Positions 1-8,507 of a stretch of 64,000 nucleotides of DNA are shown here, piece after piece. The stretch covers positions 1-64,000 of the forward strand of contig CAZTQN010000009.1 of NCBI GenBank assembly GCA_964615765.1, written 5' to 3'. This DNA comes from CAZTQN01 sp964615765. Lineage in GTDB: Bacteria; Planctomycetota; Phycisphaerae; Phycisphaerales; UBA1924. A program made the translations under genes and the position numbers. The notes under the pieces were generated by a model that was given only the letters and a program-made list of their open reading frames with translations, was not told the DNA's origin and did no database searches. Position 1 is the stretch's first letter, and each line of letters opens with the position of its first letter.

Positions 1-998
1 GCGCGGCGGGCGCTGACCGCGTTCAGGTCAAGACCGACGCGACCACGACCGGCTCCAACGCGTCCGGATCAAGCGTGTCCAGCGCAGCGTCGGTGCGGTA
101 TGGCACGGTGACGGTGCGCGGCGTGGAGGTCTTCTACCGCGAAGCGGGCCCGAAGGATGCGCCGGCGGTGCTGCTGCTGCACGGGTTCCCGTCGTCGTCG
201 CATATGTTCCGCAACCTGATCCCGGCGCTGGCGGACACGTACCGCGTGGTGGCGCCGGACTATCCGGGGTATGGGTACAGCGCGATGCCGCCGCACACGG
301 AGTTCGCGTACACGTTCGATAATCTGGCGACGGTGGTGGATGAGTTCACCAAGGCCGTGGGGCTGACGAAGTTCACGATGTACGTGCAGGACTACGGCGC
401 GCCGATCGGGTATCGGATCGCGGCGGCCCAGCCGGAGCGGATCAGCGGGCTGATCGTGCAGAACGGCAACGCGTACGAGGAGGGGCTGCCGGACAGCTTC
501 TGGGGGCCGATCAAGAAGTACTGGGCTGAACCGACGGCGGAGAACCGCGCGGCGCTGGCGCCCTTCCTGAAGGCGGACATCACCAAGTGGCAGTACACCG
601 TGGGTGTGCGCGACGGGAAGAACATCAGCCCGGACGCGTGGACGCACGACCAGCGCGGGCTGGATCGCCCGGGCAACACCGACATTCAGTTGGACTTGTT
701 CCTGAGTTATGGCTCGAACCCGCCGCTGTACCCGGCGTGGCAGAAGTACTTCCGCGAGCACCAGCCGCCGACGCTGATCGTGTGGGGGAAGAACGACCCG
801 ATCTTCCCGCCGACGGGCGCGGAGCCGTACAAGCGCGATCTGAAGAACGTGGAGTATCACTTGCTGGACACGGGGCACTTCGCGCTGGAAGAAGACGGCG
901 CGGTGATCGCGGACAAGATCCGCGGGTTCCTGGCGCGGACGGTCGGGACGGGGAAGGCTGCCGGCGAGGGCAAGGCGGCCCCGGCGGGCACGAAGTAA
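1..998 (+). CDS. alpha/beta hydrolase, haloalkane-dehalogenase-like (5' partial)
   Basis: The frame is open from the left edge, so the true start probably lies outside the window; an in-frame GTG at 75 gives 307 residues. The stretch before it (VKTDATTTGSN...) looks like the linker of an exported protein. Counting from that GTG, the fold shows the HGFPSS oxyanion-hole motif near 36, VQDYG with nucleophile Asp106, the acid Asp241 in VWGKNDP, and His268 in DTGHF. An aspartate nucleophile (not serine) is typical of haloalkane dehalogenases and soluble epoxide hydrolases, which form an alkyl-enzyme ester. Substrate cannot be predicted. No partner gene is visible. Confidence 0.85.
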   Translation, partial: AAGADRVQVKTDATTTGSNASGSSVSSAASVRYGTVTVRGVEVFYREAGPKDAPAVLLLHGFPSSSHMFRNLIPALADTYRVVAPDYPGYGYSAMPPHTEFAYTFDNLATVVDEFTKAVGLTKFTMYVQDYGAPIGYRIAAAQPERISGLIVQNGNAYEEGLPDSFWGPIKKYWAEPTAENRAALAPFLKADITKWQYTVGVRDGKNISPDAWTHDQRGLDRPGNTDIQLDLFLSYGSNPPLYPAWQKYFREHQPPTLIVWGKNDPIFPPTGAEPYKRDLKNVEYHLLDTGHFALEEDGAVIADKIRGFLARTVGTGKAAGEGKAAPAGTK

Positions 999-1117
999 CG
1001 CCGACGCCCGAGCGGCATCGGAGATGATGACACGCCTCCTGTTGCAGGCCGACCGCGTTCGGTGGCGATCCCCGCCGCCCAACGCGGCAGCCTTGCGCGC
1101 CGGGTTATTGTTCGGGC

Positions 1118-1675
1118 ATGAACGAAGCCGCGGGCATGAACGTGCGGGGCGGGGTGGTGATTCGCCGGGCGCTGGCGCTGTCGTCGGGCGAGATCGATCA
1201 ACTGGCGGACCTGCTGATCGACTGCGTCGCGGGCGGCGCGTCGATCGGGTTCATGCACCCGCTGTCGAAGGAGCGAGCCGCGGAGTTCTGGACGCGCGTC
1301 GCGGCGGGCGTCGAGAAGGGGCGGCGGGCGATCCTGCTGGCGGAAGATGACCGCGGGATCTGCGGGACGGTGCAGCTGGTTCTGGAGATGGCGGACAACC
1401 AGCCGCACAGGGCGGACTTGGTGAAGATGCTGGTGCACTCACGGGCGCGGCGGCGCGGGCTGGGCGAGCGGCTGATGCGCGGCGCCGAGGACCTCGCGCG
1501 GTCATGCGGGAAGACGCTGCTGGTGCTGGACGCGGTGACGGACGGCGACGCCGCCCGGCTGTACGCGCGGCTGGGCTGGGTGCGCGTGGGCGATATTCCG
1601 GAGTATGCGCTGTTCCCGGATGGGCGGGTGTGTAGTACGACGTATTTTTATAAGAAGGTGGGAGCCAGAGGTTGA
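1118..1675 (+). CDS. GNAT family N-acetyltransferase
   Basis: 185 residues. The acetyl-CoA pyrophosphate loop appears as SRARRRGLGERLM at residues 108-120, followed by the usual helix and the LYARLGWVRVG segment near the C-terminus, which is the beta6-beta7 region of GNAT proteins. Enzymes of this fold move an acetyl group from acetyl-CoA to an amine on a small molecule or protein; the acceptor is unknown. The ATG at 1118 is used; a second ATG at 1136 (MNVRGG) would remove six residues. It is a single-gene unit convergent with the metallopeptidase gene. Confidence 0.85.
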   Translation: MNEAAGMNVRGGVVIRRALALSSGEIDQLADLLIDCVAGGASIGFMHPLSKERAAEFWTRVAAGVEKGRRAILLAEDDRGICGTVQLVLEMADNQPHRADLVKMLVHSRARRRGLGERLMRGAEDLARSCGKTLLVLDAVTDGDAARLYARLGWVRVGDIPEYALFPDGRVCSTTYFYKKVGARG

Positions 1676-1730
1676 AGGGCCGAGGGGTTAGGGCCGAGGG
1701 CCGAGGGGTACAGAGTGAGTTGCGGTTCGA

Positions 1731-1766
1731 TGAAATAAACAGCCCCGCTCGGTTGAGCGGGGCTGT
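1731..1766 (-). terminator. rho-independent terminator of the metallopeptidase gene
   Basis: A perfect 12-bp stem, left arm 1739-1750 and right arm 1755-1766, has a 4-base loop. Read on the minus strand it is followed by a T-rich run (TTTATTTCA), which fits termination of the gene ending at 1839. On the plus strand the following bases are GGTGTGTTTG, so it may also stop the GNAT transcript. Confidence 0.65.
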
Positions 1767-1786
1767 GGTGTGTTTGCTCGCAATGA

Positions 1787-1813
1787 CCCCACGCGGAGCG
1801 TGGGGGTACCCGG
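1787..1813. repeat. REP-like hairpin repeat, copy 1
   Basis: Inverted repeat CCCCACGC-GGA-GCGTGGGG followed by GTACCCGG. The 20-mer cggagcgtgggggtacccgg is identical at 8672 and 11612. This copy is intergenic, between the terminator and the end of the metallopeptidase gene. Confidence 0.7.
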
Positions 1814-1838
1814 AGGCCCGGATACCCGGATGCCCGGC

Positions 1839-2621
1839 TTACTCGCGGCGGCTGAAGAGGATGAGCAGGTAGTAGAGGATCGTCGCGATGGTGCTGACCA
1901 GGGCGGCGATGTAGGTGAGGGCCGCGGCGTTCAGGACGCGGCTCATCTCGCGGGTTTCCTGGCCTTGGGCGACCAGGCCGGTGGAGGTCAGCAGGTCCTT
2001 GGCGCGGCGGCTGGCGTCGAACTCGACGGGCAGCGTGATGAGCTGGAAGAGGGCGACGCAGCAGAGGCCGAGGATCGCGACGATCAGCATCGTGGTGCCG
2101 AGCTTGGGCCCGATGGTGAACATCAGGACCATGCTGGCGAGGATGGCGAGGTTCGCGACCGTGCCGCCGACCATCGCGAGCGGGACGATGGCGCTGCGGA
2201 TCTTGAGCGGGAAGTAGTGCTTGGCGTCCTGCAGGGCGTGCCCGGCTTCGTGGGCGGCGACGCCGAGGGCGGCGACGGAGCGCCCGTCGTGCACGTCCGG
2301 CGAGAGGCGGAGCATCTTGGCCCGCGGGTCGTAGTGGTCGGAGAGGAAGCCCTGGTGGCGTTCGACGCCGACGTTGGTGATGCCGTGGGCCCGCATGATC
2401 TCCATGGCGACTTCAGCCCCGGTGAGGCCGGAGACGGCGGGGATCTGGCTGGCGCGGGAGAAGGACGACTTGACCTTCCACTGGGCGTAGAGGCCCAGCA
2501 GCAGGGGCGGGACGAGGAACAGGAGCCAGAGCATGATGCCGCTCATGCCGCCGCCCGACGTGGGGACGAACTGTTGTCCCAGCGTGGGGTCAGAGGCGAG
2601 CGTGAGCGCGAACAGGTTCAT
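1839..2621 (-). CDS. membrane-anchored neutral zinc metallopeptidase (YugP-like)
   Basis: 260 residues. A hydrophobic segment at about 28-46 anchors the N-terminus. The zinc site HEAGH is at 124-128 within AAHEAGHALQDAK, preceded by the RLSPDVHDGRSVAALGVA block typical of the YugP / Zn_peptidase_2 family (PF04298). Hydrophobic stretches near 150-200 and at the C-terminus are probable membrane helices. Family members are membrane proteases of poorly known role. The ATG at 2621 sits 11 bases after an AAGGAGGGTCCC ribosome-binding region. It lies 48 bp downstream of the dnaJ-like gene on the same strand and may be co-transcribed with it. Confidence 0.85.
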   Translation of the reverse strand: MNLFALTLASDPTLGQQFVPTSGGGMSGIMLWLLFLVPPLLLGLYAQWKVKSSFSRASQIPAVSGLTGAEVAMEIMRAHGITNVGVERHQGFLSDHYDPRAKMLRLSPDVHDGRSVAALGVAAHEAGHALQDAKHYFPLKIRSAIVPLAMVGGTVANLAILASMVLMFTIGPKLGTTMLIVAILGLCCVALFQLITLPVEFDASRRAKDLLTSTGLVAQGQETREMSRVLNAAALTYIAALVSTIATILYYLLILFSRRE

Positions 2622-2669
2622 CGGGACCCTCCTTGAGCTCCGCAGTCGAAATCGCGCGGAGCGCGCATG

Positions 2670-3692
2670 TTACGGGTGGCGCGGATCAAAGTTCGACCGG
2701 CGCGCGAGTTCGGCGAGCTGTTCATACAGGACTTTCTCATCGGGATGCAGTGATTTGGGCACCACGATGCGCAGCTCGGCGAGCAGGTCGCCACGGTCGC
2801 CGGACTTCTTCGGCAAACCCTTGGCGCGGATTCGCAGTTTCTGACCGGATGAGGAACCCGGCGGGACGCTGACGATGAGTTCGCCGTCGAGCGTGCGCAG
2901 GGGGATCTTGCTGCCGAGGGCGGCTTCGTGCGGGGCGAGGGGGAGGGTGGTGTGCAGGTCGTGCCCGTTGTCGGCGTCGACGCGGAAGTGCTTGTCGGGG
3001 GCGATGCGGATGGTGAGCAGGAGGTCGCCGGGCGGCCCGCCGCTGACGCCGGGGTCGCCCAGGCCGGTGAGGCGGATGACGGCGTTGTCGGTGATGCCGG
3101 GGGGGATGCGGACCGAGAGCGTGCGGCGTTCGTGGCGGCCGTCGGCGTGGGTGGTCTCGAGCGCGACGTCCTTGGAGACGGTGAAATAGGCGTCGGCGAG
3201 GGAGATGGTGAGTTCGCTGCGACGGTCGCTGCCGGCGCGTTTGCGGCGGGCGCGCGGACGCGGGCCCGAGCGCGGGCCGGCGCCGACATCGGCGCGGGCT
3301 GCGCCCCCGCCGAACATCTGTTCGAAGATCTCGGAAAAGTCGACCTCGGCGCCGTGCCCGGCGTGCATGTCGGGCGACGTGGACCAGGGGTGCGAGCGCG
3401 GGTCGAACGGGTTTGCGCCGGGACCAGCGCCCGGACCAGCGCCGGCCCGGCGGGCGTCCTCGGCGGCTTTCCAGTTGTGCCCGAAGCGGTCGTACTGCGT
3501 CCGTTTGTCCGGGTCTTTCAGGACCTCGTACGCCTCGGTGATTTCCTTAAACCGGCGCTCCGCGTCCGGAGTTTTGGAGACGTCCGGGTGGTGCGTGCGG
3601 GCCTTGGCGCGGTAGGCGCGCTGGATGTCGTCCTGCGACGCGGTCCGCGGCACGCCGAGAAGTTCGTAGTAGTCGCGCTGGGTCGATGGCAT
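2670..3692 (-). CDS. DnaJ-class co-chaperone, CbpA type
   Basis: 340 residues. The J domain occupies 1-75 with the Hsp70-activating HPD at 35-37. A Gly/Pro/Ala-rich linker follows, then the C-terminal peptide-binding domains (about 170-335) with RIPPGITDNAVIRLTGLG and GDLLLTIRI. There is no CxxCxGxG zinc-finger cluster, so it is a class B / CbpA-like J protein that delivers clients to DnaK. The start is ATG 3692, right before SxxRDYYELLGV; the open frame extends a further 60 codons upstream, but these are low-complexity and lack family features. It is divergent from two Hsp20 genes, which makes a small heat-shock cluster. Confidence 0.9.
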   Translation of the reverse strand: MPSTQRDYYELLGVPRTASQDDIQRAYRAKARTHHPDVSKTPDAERRFKEITEAYEVLKDPDKRTQYDRFGHNWKAAEDARRAGAGPGAGPGANPFDPRSHPWSTSPDMHAGHGAEVDFSEIFEQMFGGGAARADVGAGPRSGPRPRARRKRAGSDRRSELTISLADAYFTVSKDVALETTHADGRHERRTLSVRIPPGITDNAVIRLTGLGDPGVSGGPPGDLLLTIRIAPDKHFRVDADNGHDLHTTLPLAPHEAALGSKIPLRTLDGELIVSVPPGSSSGQKLRIRAKGLPKKSGDRGDLLAELRIVVPKSLHPDEKVLYEQLAELARRSNFDPRHP

Positions 3693-3866
3693 CTCTACAG
3701 GGAGGGTATGAAGACAAAGCGCGTGCCAGGGGGAAGGGGTGAGAGGTGAGGGGCGAGAGGCGAGGGAAAGGCTCACTGCCTGTCGGGGGCGGCAGGCGCT
3801 GTCAAAGTGGCACGGCGACGGGGCGGGCGGGGCGGCTGGCGGGGGTGATTTTTGCGGACGTTGGGC

Positions 3867-3882
3867 TGGCACGGGGTTTGAA
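3867..3882 (+). promoter_or_regulatory. possible sigma-54-type promoter for the Hsp20 genes
   Basis: TGGCACG-N4-TTGAA matches the sigma-54 consensus TGGCACG-N4-TTGC(A/T) except that the -12 GC is GA. It lies about 95 bp before the first Hsp20 start in the divergent dnaJ/hsp20 spacer. The -12 mismatch is serious, so this is only a candidate. Confidence 0.25.
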
Positions 3883-3976
3883 ATACCCCCCGGCGGCGGC
3901 GACGCGGGTCGCCGCGTGGACGACGCACACGCGCCGGCCGGCGATGACCGGGCGGCGTGAGAAGAAGGAGACAGCC

Positions 3977-4450
3977 ATGCTGACGTGCCGACCGAATCGG
4001 GTGTTCGCGGGTGGGGGCGAGGTGGGCGTGCCGCTGGGCGTGTCGCTGCTGAGCGACGGCCTGGACCGGATGTTCAACGAACTGTGGAACGGCGCGCGGC
4101 CTGGGCAGCCCGGGCGCGTGATCCCGCCGCTGAACGTGTGGGAGGATGAGGACGCGGTGCACGTCGAGGCGGAACTGCCGGGCATGACGGAGAAGGACGT
4201 GGACGTGCAGGTGCTGGGCGGCGGGGCGAGCTCGGTGACGATCACCGGGGCGCGGACGATCAGCACGGCGGAGAACGCGGTGTATCACCGTCGCGAGCGC
4301 GGCGCGGGCCGCTTCACGCGGACGCTGCGCCTGGGCGTCGAGGTGGATGCGGAGCGTGCGTCGGCGGCGTTCGAACAGGGCGTGCTGCACATCACGCTGC
4401 CGAAGGCCGAGGCCGCCAAGCCGCGGCGGATCGCCGTCAAGGGCGCCTGA
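3977..4450 (+). CDS. Hsp20 family small heat-shock protein (first of two)
   Basis: 157 residues. The alpha-crystallin domain runs from about 50 to 157: PPLNVWEDEDAVHVEAELPG, then the family signature FEQGVLHITLPKAE near 132-146, ending in a PRRIAVK tail. Small heat-shock proteins hold unfolding proteins for DnaK/DnaJ. The start ATG 3977 follows a strong GAAGAAGGAGA ribosome-binding site, so the longer open frame upstream is not needed. A second Hsp20 gene follows after 86 bp, and a DnaJ-type gene is divergent upstream. Confidence 0.92.
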   Translation: MLTCRPNRVFAGGGEVGVPLGVSLLSDGLDRMFNELWNGARPGQPGRVIPPLNVWEDEDAVHVEAELPGMTEKDVDVQVLGGGASSVTITGARTISTAENAVYHRRERGAGRFTRTLRLGVEVDAERASAAFEQGVLHITLPKAEAAKPRRIAVKGA

Positions 4451-4536
4451 CGCCGCGGGCGTCGAGCCGTCACAATCGCAACACGGATCACACGCACAGA
4501 CCACAGCCGGCGCCGAGCGCCGAGAGGACACGAACC

Positions 4537-5040
4537 ATGAACGGGTGCTGCAACACGAACGGGAACGGGAACGGGAATGGGAATGGGAATGGGGCGCGGG
4601 AGCAGAACGGGGTGACGGTGAACGTGCAGGACGCGCGGCCGGCGCCGGGCGCGACGGAGGGAGCGACGGCGGGCGTGACGGCGACCGCGCAAGCGGAGCG
4701 CGGCAGCCGGGCGACGTTCCTGGCGCCCGTCGATGTGTACGAGACGGGGCAGGAGATCGTGGTCGTCGCCGACGTGCCCGGCGCGCGGGCGGATGATGTC
4801 GACGTCCGCTACGAAGACGGCACGCTGACGATCCGCGCCGGTGTCGGTCGCGACGCGCGGCGCGGCGGGCGCACGCTGCTGAACGAGTACGGGGTGGGCG
4901 ACTATGCGCGGACGCTGCGGTTCGGGCAGTGGCTCGATGTCGCCAGCGCGACGGCGGAACTGAACGCGGGCGTGCTGACGCTGCGCCTGCCGAAGGCCGA
5001 GCAGGCGAAGGCGCGGCGGATTCGGGTGGGTGGGGAGTGA
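4537..5040 (+). CDS. Hsp20 family small heat-shock protein (second), with Asn-Gly repeat N-terminus
   Basis: 167 residues. The alpha-crystallin domain (about 65-160) contains APVDVYETGQEIVVVADVPG and NAGVLTLRLPKAEQ. It differs from its neighbour by a non-conserved N-terminal arm with six Asn-Gly dipeptides (residues 8-19) coded by a hexanucleotide microsatellite. N-terminal arms of Hsp20 proteins control oligomer size, so repeat number could affect assembly (inference). Start ATG 4537 has GAGAGGAC upstream. Probably in one operon with the preceding Hsp20 gene. Confidence 0.9.
   Translation: MNGCCNTNGNGNGNGNGNGAREQNGVTVNVQDARPAPGATEGATAGVTATAQAERGSRATFLAPVDVYETGQEIVVVADVPGARADDVDVRYEDGTLTIRAGVGRDARRGGRTLLNEYGVGDYARTLRFGQWLDVASATAELNAGVLTLRLPKAEQAKARRIRVGGE
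4558..4593 (+). repeat. hexanucleotide microsatellite (AA[C/T]GGG) inside Hsp20
   Basis: Six consecutive 6-bp units, alternating AACGGG and AATGGG, code for Asn-Gly dipeptides. Because the unit is 6 bp, copy changes would keep the reading frame. Confidence 0.85.
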
Positions 5041-5043
5041 GAC

Positions 5044-5092
5044 GGGAGGCGGGAAGCGGGAAGCGGGAAGCGGGAAGCGGGAAGCGGGAAGG
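5044..5092. repeat. heptanucleotide tandem repeat (GGGAAGC)
   Basis: Seven 7-bp units lie directly after the second Hsp20 stop; the first unit reads GGGAGGC and the last GGGAAGG. No open frame uses it convincingly. Confidence 0.9.
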
Positions 5093-5129
5093 ATCGTCAG
5101 TAGAGCGTGAAACACTGCACATGAGGCGG

Positions 5130-5154
5130 AAGGCGCGGTGTTGAGCCGCGCCTT
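5130..5154 (+). terminator. hairpin between convergent genes, possible terminator
   Basis: A 9-bp perfect stem AAGGCGCGG / CCGCGCCTT with a 7-base loop lies between the Hsp20 operon and the convergent phosphatase gene. The T-run after it is short (TTGTCGCCTTT), so termination is only likely. Confidence 0.45.
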
Positions 5155-5184
5155 GTCGCCTTTAGACGCTCGGTTGTCCGTGCT

Positions 5185-6132
5185 TTACTTCACGCCCAAG
5201 AACCGGACTGCGACGCGGATGAGGTCGCGGAGGGAGCGTTTGGCGGGGGCGGTCGCCGTGTGGTGCAGGACCATGATGGTCACATCATCAGCGTCCAGCG
5301 GGCCGGTGCGGGCAAGGACGGTGTCGAGCAGCGCGCGGCCGAAGCCGGCCGGGGTGTCGTGCGGGCAGGTGCCCGCGAGTTCGAGCAGGCCGGCCTCGCC
5401 CAGTTGGCGGCCCGCGCCGTCCTTGGCTTCGATCAGCGCGTCGGTGTAGATCGCGACGATGTCGCCGGGCGCGAGCGCGACGGCGAACTGTTCGTAGTCG
5501 GTCGGCTCCAGCACGCCGAGCGGGAGGTTGCGGATGCCGGGGACCGAGTCGGCCCGGGATTCGCCGGCGCCCAGCAGCGACCACTCGGCGCGAGCGGCGG
5601 AGTAGTGCAGCGGGCGCGGGTGCCCGGCGTTGGTGACGATGAGGTGATCGGTCGGGGCCCAGTACGTCGCGACGATGGCGGTGGCGAAGCGGCCCTTGGT
5701 GTCAAGGGAGGAGAACGCGGAGTTGAGTTGCCGCGCGAACTGGGTCTGGTTGGGCTCGTTGATGTGACGCCGCATGAGGCGGCGGAGGGCCTCGGCGAGT
5801 TGGCGGACGGCGGCGCCGTGCCCGGCGACGTCGGCGACGACGAAGCGGGCGATCCGCCCGTTGGCGCACATGGAGACGTAGTGGATGTCACCCCCGGCGG
5901 CGCCGGATTCAGGGCGCGCGGGCGTCGACGCAGTGGCGACGGCGCCGCGGTACGGCTTGGAATACAGCCAGCCGTTGATCCCCGTGAGTTGCAGATGTTC
6001 TTCGCGCAGAACGTTGCCGCCCCAGACTTCCATGCACTGCATGGCGTACGCGGGCGGCGCGTCTTGCGGCCGCATGGCGCGGACGTCGGCGTGGTCGGAG
6101 GTCTCGGGCGCGGGTGCGGGCAACGGGGTCAC
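5185..6132 (-). CDS. SpoIIE/RsbU-type PP2C serine phosphatase
   Basis: 315 residues. The PPM/SpoIIE phosphatase domain fills about 60-300: metal-binding GGD at 80-82, VADVAGHG at 100-106, TNAGHPRPL in the centre, IYTDALIEAKD, and the final Asp pair DDVTIMVL at 282-289. No transmembrane or PAS sensor is visible; residues 20-60 may be a small input region. Such enzymes dephosphorylate a STAS anti-anti-sigma factor and so release a sigma factor. A matching RsbW/STAS pair sits at 36.3-37.3 kb. The start used is GTG 6132; the ATG at residue 20 is an alternative. Confidence 0.88.
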   Translation of the reverse strand: MTPLPAPAPETSDHADVRAMRPQDAPPAYAMQCMEVWGGNVLREEHLQLTGINGWLYSKPYRGAVATASTPARPESGAAGGDIHYVSMCANGRIARFVVADVAGHGAAVRQLAEALRRLMRRHINEPNQTQFARQLNSAFSSLDTKGRFATAIVATYWAPTDHLIVTNAGHPRPLHYSAARAEWSLLGAGESRADSVPGIRNLPLGVLEPTDYEQFAVALAPGDIVAIYTDALIEAKDGAGRQLGEAGLLELAGTCPHDTPAGFGRALLDTVLARTGPLDADDVTIMVLHHTATAPAKRSLRDLIRVAVRFLGVK

Positions 6133-6161
6133 GGGGGGGCAGGGGAGAGAGGTCAGAGGTC

Positions 6162-6189
6162 AGGGGCGAGGGGCGAGGGGCGAGGGGCG
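6162..6189. repeat. heptanucleotide tandem repeat (AGGGGCG)
   Basis: Four perfect 7-bp units lie upstream of the phosphatase gene. Related GAGGGGCGAGAGG-type sequence recurs at 1680, 3745 and 11545, and inverted at 10655. Confidence 0.8.
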
Positions 6190-6278
6190 GAAGCCGGGAG
6201 TGAGATGCCGGGGAGTACGGGGGTGGTGCGGCGTGGGTTTGCGAGCAGGGCGGAGTGCCGCGTGGGGATGAAGCGGGC

Positions 6279-7271
6279 TTAAGCGCGAGCCGCGGGCGGG
6301 GTGGCCCAGCGCATCTTGTGGATGAGGGTGGACCAGTAGGAGCCGTCGGGGTTACGGACGAAGCGCATTGGGCGTTCGTGCGTGCGGATGGTGACGCGCT
6401 GGCCCTGGCGGAGGCGGGTGGCGAGCTGGCCGTCGAGGACGAGGGAGGAGCCGCCGCCCAGGCCCGGGACGTCGGGCTGGTCGTTGACGCGATCGAGGAC
6501 GAGTTCGATCGTGCTGGTGAGCGGGACGACGACGGGGCGGAAACTGAGGGATTGCGGGGCGATGGGCGAGAGGACGAGCGCGGGGACGTCGGGCGAGATG
6601 ATGGGCCCGCCGAGCGAGGCGTTGTACGCGGTGGAGCCGATCGGCGTGGAGACGACCAGCCCGTCGCCGGTGACGGTGGGCCCGGCGTGCCCGTCGATGC
6701 GGATGGAGATCGCGATCATCCGGTAAGGCGGGCCGGCGGTGATGACGGCGTCGTTGAGGGCGAGGGAGCGGGCCAGGGCGCCGTCCGCCGACGGGGCCAC
6801 GGCGGCGGCCCGCGGGGCGGAGGAGAGATCGATGGAATCATGCTCGGAGGGCGTGATGGTGGCCCGGAGCATGGGGCGGTCCTGGATGAGCAGGGGCGAG
6901 CCGTCGAAGAGGCGCTTGGCCTGATGGCGGAGCGAGTCGAGGTCGAACTCCGCCATGAAGCCGAGTTTGCCGAGGTTGACGCCGAGCATGGGGAGGCCCA
7001 GGGCGACGCAGCGCCGGGATTGGCCCATGAGCGTGCCGTCGCCGCCGAGGACGACGATGAGGTCGGCGTGGTCGGCGGCGTCCGGGGGGAGGGGCGTGTT
7101 GTCGGCGGGGAGTTCGGCGACGATGCGTGCGTGCGCGGAGATGAGGGAGCGGACGTGCGCGAGGGCGGCCACCGCCTCCGGCTTGGCGTGGTTGATCAGG
7201 AGCAGGACCGAGCGGGGCTGCACGCGTGGAGTGTACGAGGTGTGAATGACGGGCCCCAGAGACGGACGCAT
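6279..7271 (-). CDS. nadK: NAD kinase
   Basis: 330 residues. Makes NADP from NAD and ATP in the cytoplasm. The catalytic GGDGTLMGQ is at 76-84, after the N-terminal Rossmann-like strand SVLLLINHAKPEA. The NAD-binding part shows TPIGSTAYNASLGGPII and ALNDAVI, the latter in the place of the family's NNE/NDE segment. The first 18 residues from ATG 7271 are not conserved-looking, and the real start may be a few codons later. It is followed on the other side by a TPR lipoprotein gene on the same strand, 16 bp away. Confidence 0.92.
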   Translation of the reverse strand: MRPSLGPVIHTSYTPRVQPRSVLLLINHAKPEAVAALAHVRSLISAHARIVAELPADNTPLPPDAADHADLIVVLGGDGTLMGQSRRCVALGLPMLGVNLGKLGFMAEFDLDSLRHQAKRLFDGSPLLIQDRPMLRATITPSEHDSIDLSSAPRAAAVAPSADGALARSLALNDAVITAGPPYRMIAISIRIDGHAGPTVTGDGLVVSTPIGSTAYNASLGGPIISPDVPALVLSPIAPQSLSFRPVVVPLTSTIELVLDRVNDQPDVPGLGGGSSLVLDGQLATRLRQGQRVTIRTHERPMRFVRNPDGSYWSTLIHKMRWATPPAARA

Positions 7272-7287
7272 GGGGCACTGAGATGCG

Positions 7288-8388
7288 TCAGCGGGCGTAG
7301 CGCGTCACGATTTCGAGGATGCGGGACTGGTCGGGGTTGATCTGCAGGCTTCGGCGGAGGTGGCTGAGGCCGCGGTCGCGGACGGCCCCGTCGCGTCGCC
7401 CGGCCCGGATCCAGTCGTTGAGCGCGCACACGCCGGCGCCGTTGAGGGCGGGGAAGTAGTCCGGGTCGAGGGCGAGGGCCTGGTCGAACGCGCGGGCCGA
7501 GGTTTCAAACTGGCGAAGCTGGAAGCGGGCGAAGCCCAGGCGTTCCCACCCGGCGGTGGATGAGGCGTCGATCTTGACGGTCTGCTCGAGGGCGTTGGCC
7601 ATTTCCTGCCAGCGCTCCAGACGCCCCAGGCTCTCGGCGAGATTCAGCAGCAGCGGCGGCGTGAGCGGCATGAGCTCGGCGGCCTGCTGATATTCGCGGA
7701 CGGCGTCCTGGTGGCGGTCGAGCGCGCCGTACACGGCGCCGAGATTGACGCGGGCCGGGCCGTCGCTCGGGTTGAGTTCAACGGCGCGGAGCGCGTAGGG
7801 CAGCGCCTGGGCGTTCTCGTCGAGCTGGTAGTAGGCGGTGGCGATGTTGAGATTGGCGTGGAAGTCGCTCGGGCGGATGGCGAGCGCGCGGAGGTAGGCC
7901 TGGATGCTCTCGGGGAGGCGGTCCAGCAGGTGGAGCATGAGGCCGTGGAAGTACTGGGCGTCGAAGTTGCGGGGCTCGAGACGGGCGACGTTGGCGTAGC
8001 GGGTTTCGGCGCGGGCGTAGTCGCCGCGCATGCGGTAGATGTCCGCCATGGCCATGTGGGCGGAGGAGAGGTTGGGGTTGATCTCGAGGGCCTTGGCGAA
8101 CTCGTCGAGGGCGCGGTCCTCGTCGCCGTCGCGGGCGGCCTGCTCGGCGGATTCGACCCAGGTATTCGCGAGGGCGGCCTGCTGCGCGGGGACGGCGGCG
8201 CGGCTGGAGCGAGCCGCGGCCCGGTCGCCGAAGGGGCGATTGGCGCACCCGGCGAGCAGCAGAACGGCGGAGACGCCGAGCGCGGCGGCGATCGCCGCGC
8301 GCGGGCGAAGGGCCGGAATGGTCGGCGGAGCACTCGGGCCCCGGCGAGAGCACGCGGTCGGTTGATCGTGGGCGGCGGTCGGGTTCAT
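7288..8388 (-). CDS. TPR-repeat lipoprotein
   Basis: 366 residues from ATG 8388. A long basic n-region precedes a hydrophobic stretch and the lipobox LLAGC with Cys48, so it is a probable lipoprotein. Tetratricopeptide repeats run from about 65 to 350, for example ALDEFAKALEINPNLSSAHM and YALRAVELNPSDGPARVNLG. Function is unknown; such proteins are scaffolds in the envelope. The open frame reaches 17 codons further up to 8439, but those codons lack signal features. The stop is 16 bp from the nadK start, so the two are probably co-transcribed. Confidence 0.78.
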   Translation of the reverse strand: MNPTAAHDQPTACSRRGPSAPPTIPALRPRAAIAAALGVSAVLLLAGCANRPFGDRAAARSSRAAVPAQQAALANTWVESAEQAARDGDEDRALDEFAKALEINPNLSSAHMAMADIYRMRGDYARAETRYANVARLEPRNFDAQYFHGLMLHLLDRLPESIQAYLRALAIRPSDFHANLNIATAYYQLDENAQALPYALRAVELNPSDGPARVNLGAVYGALDRHQDAVREYQQAAELMPLTPPLLLNLAESLGRLERWQEMANALEQTVKIDASSTAGWERLGFARFQLRQFETSARAFDQALALDPDYFPALNGAGVCALNDWIRAGRRDGAVRDRGLSHLRRSLQINPDQSRILEIVTRYAR

Positions 8389-8507
8389 CGGGGTCAAGCC
8401 GGGCAAGAAAGGCGGCCGGGTGTCGGGCCGCCTGCCCATTATCGGGCGATCTGAGGCGTGACAATACCCGGAGCGGGCCCCATCGGTGCAATCCGTGGGG
8501 GGTCCGG

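Noticed and set aside
5044..5092. Possible origin-like iteron cluster
   Set aside because: Short GC-rich 7-mers with no DnaA boxes, no AT-rich region and no replication gene.
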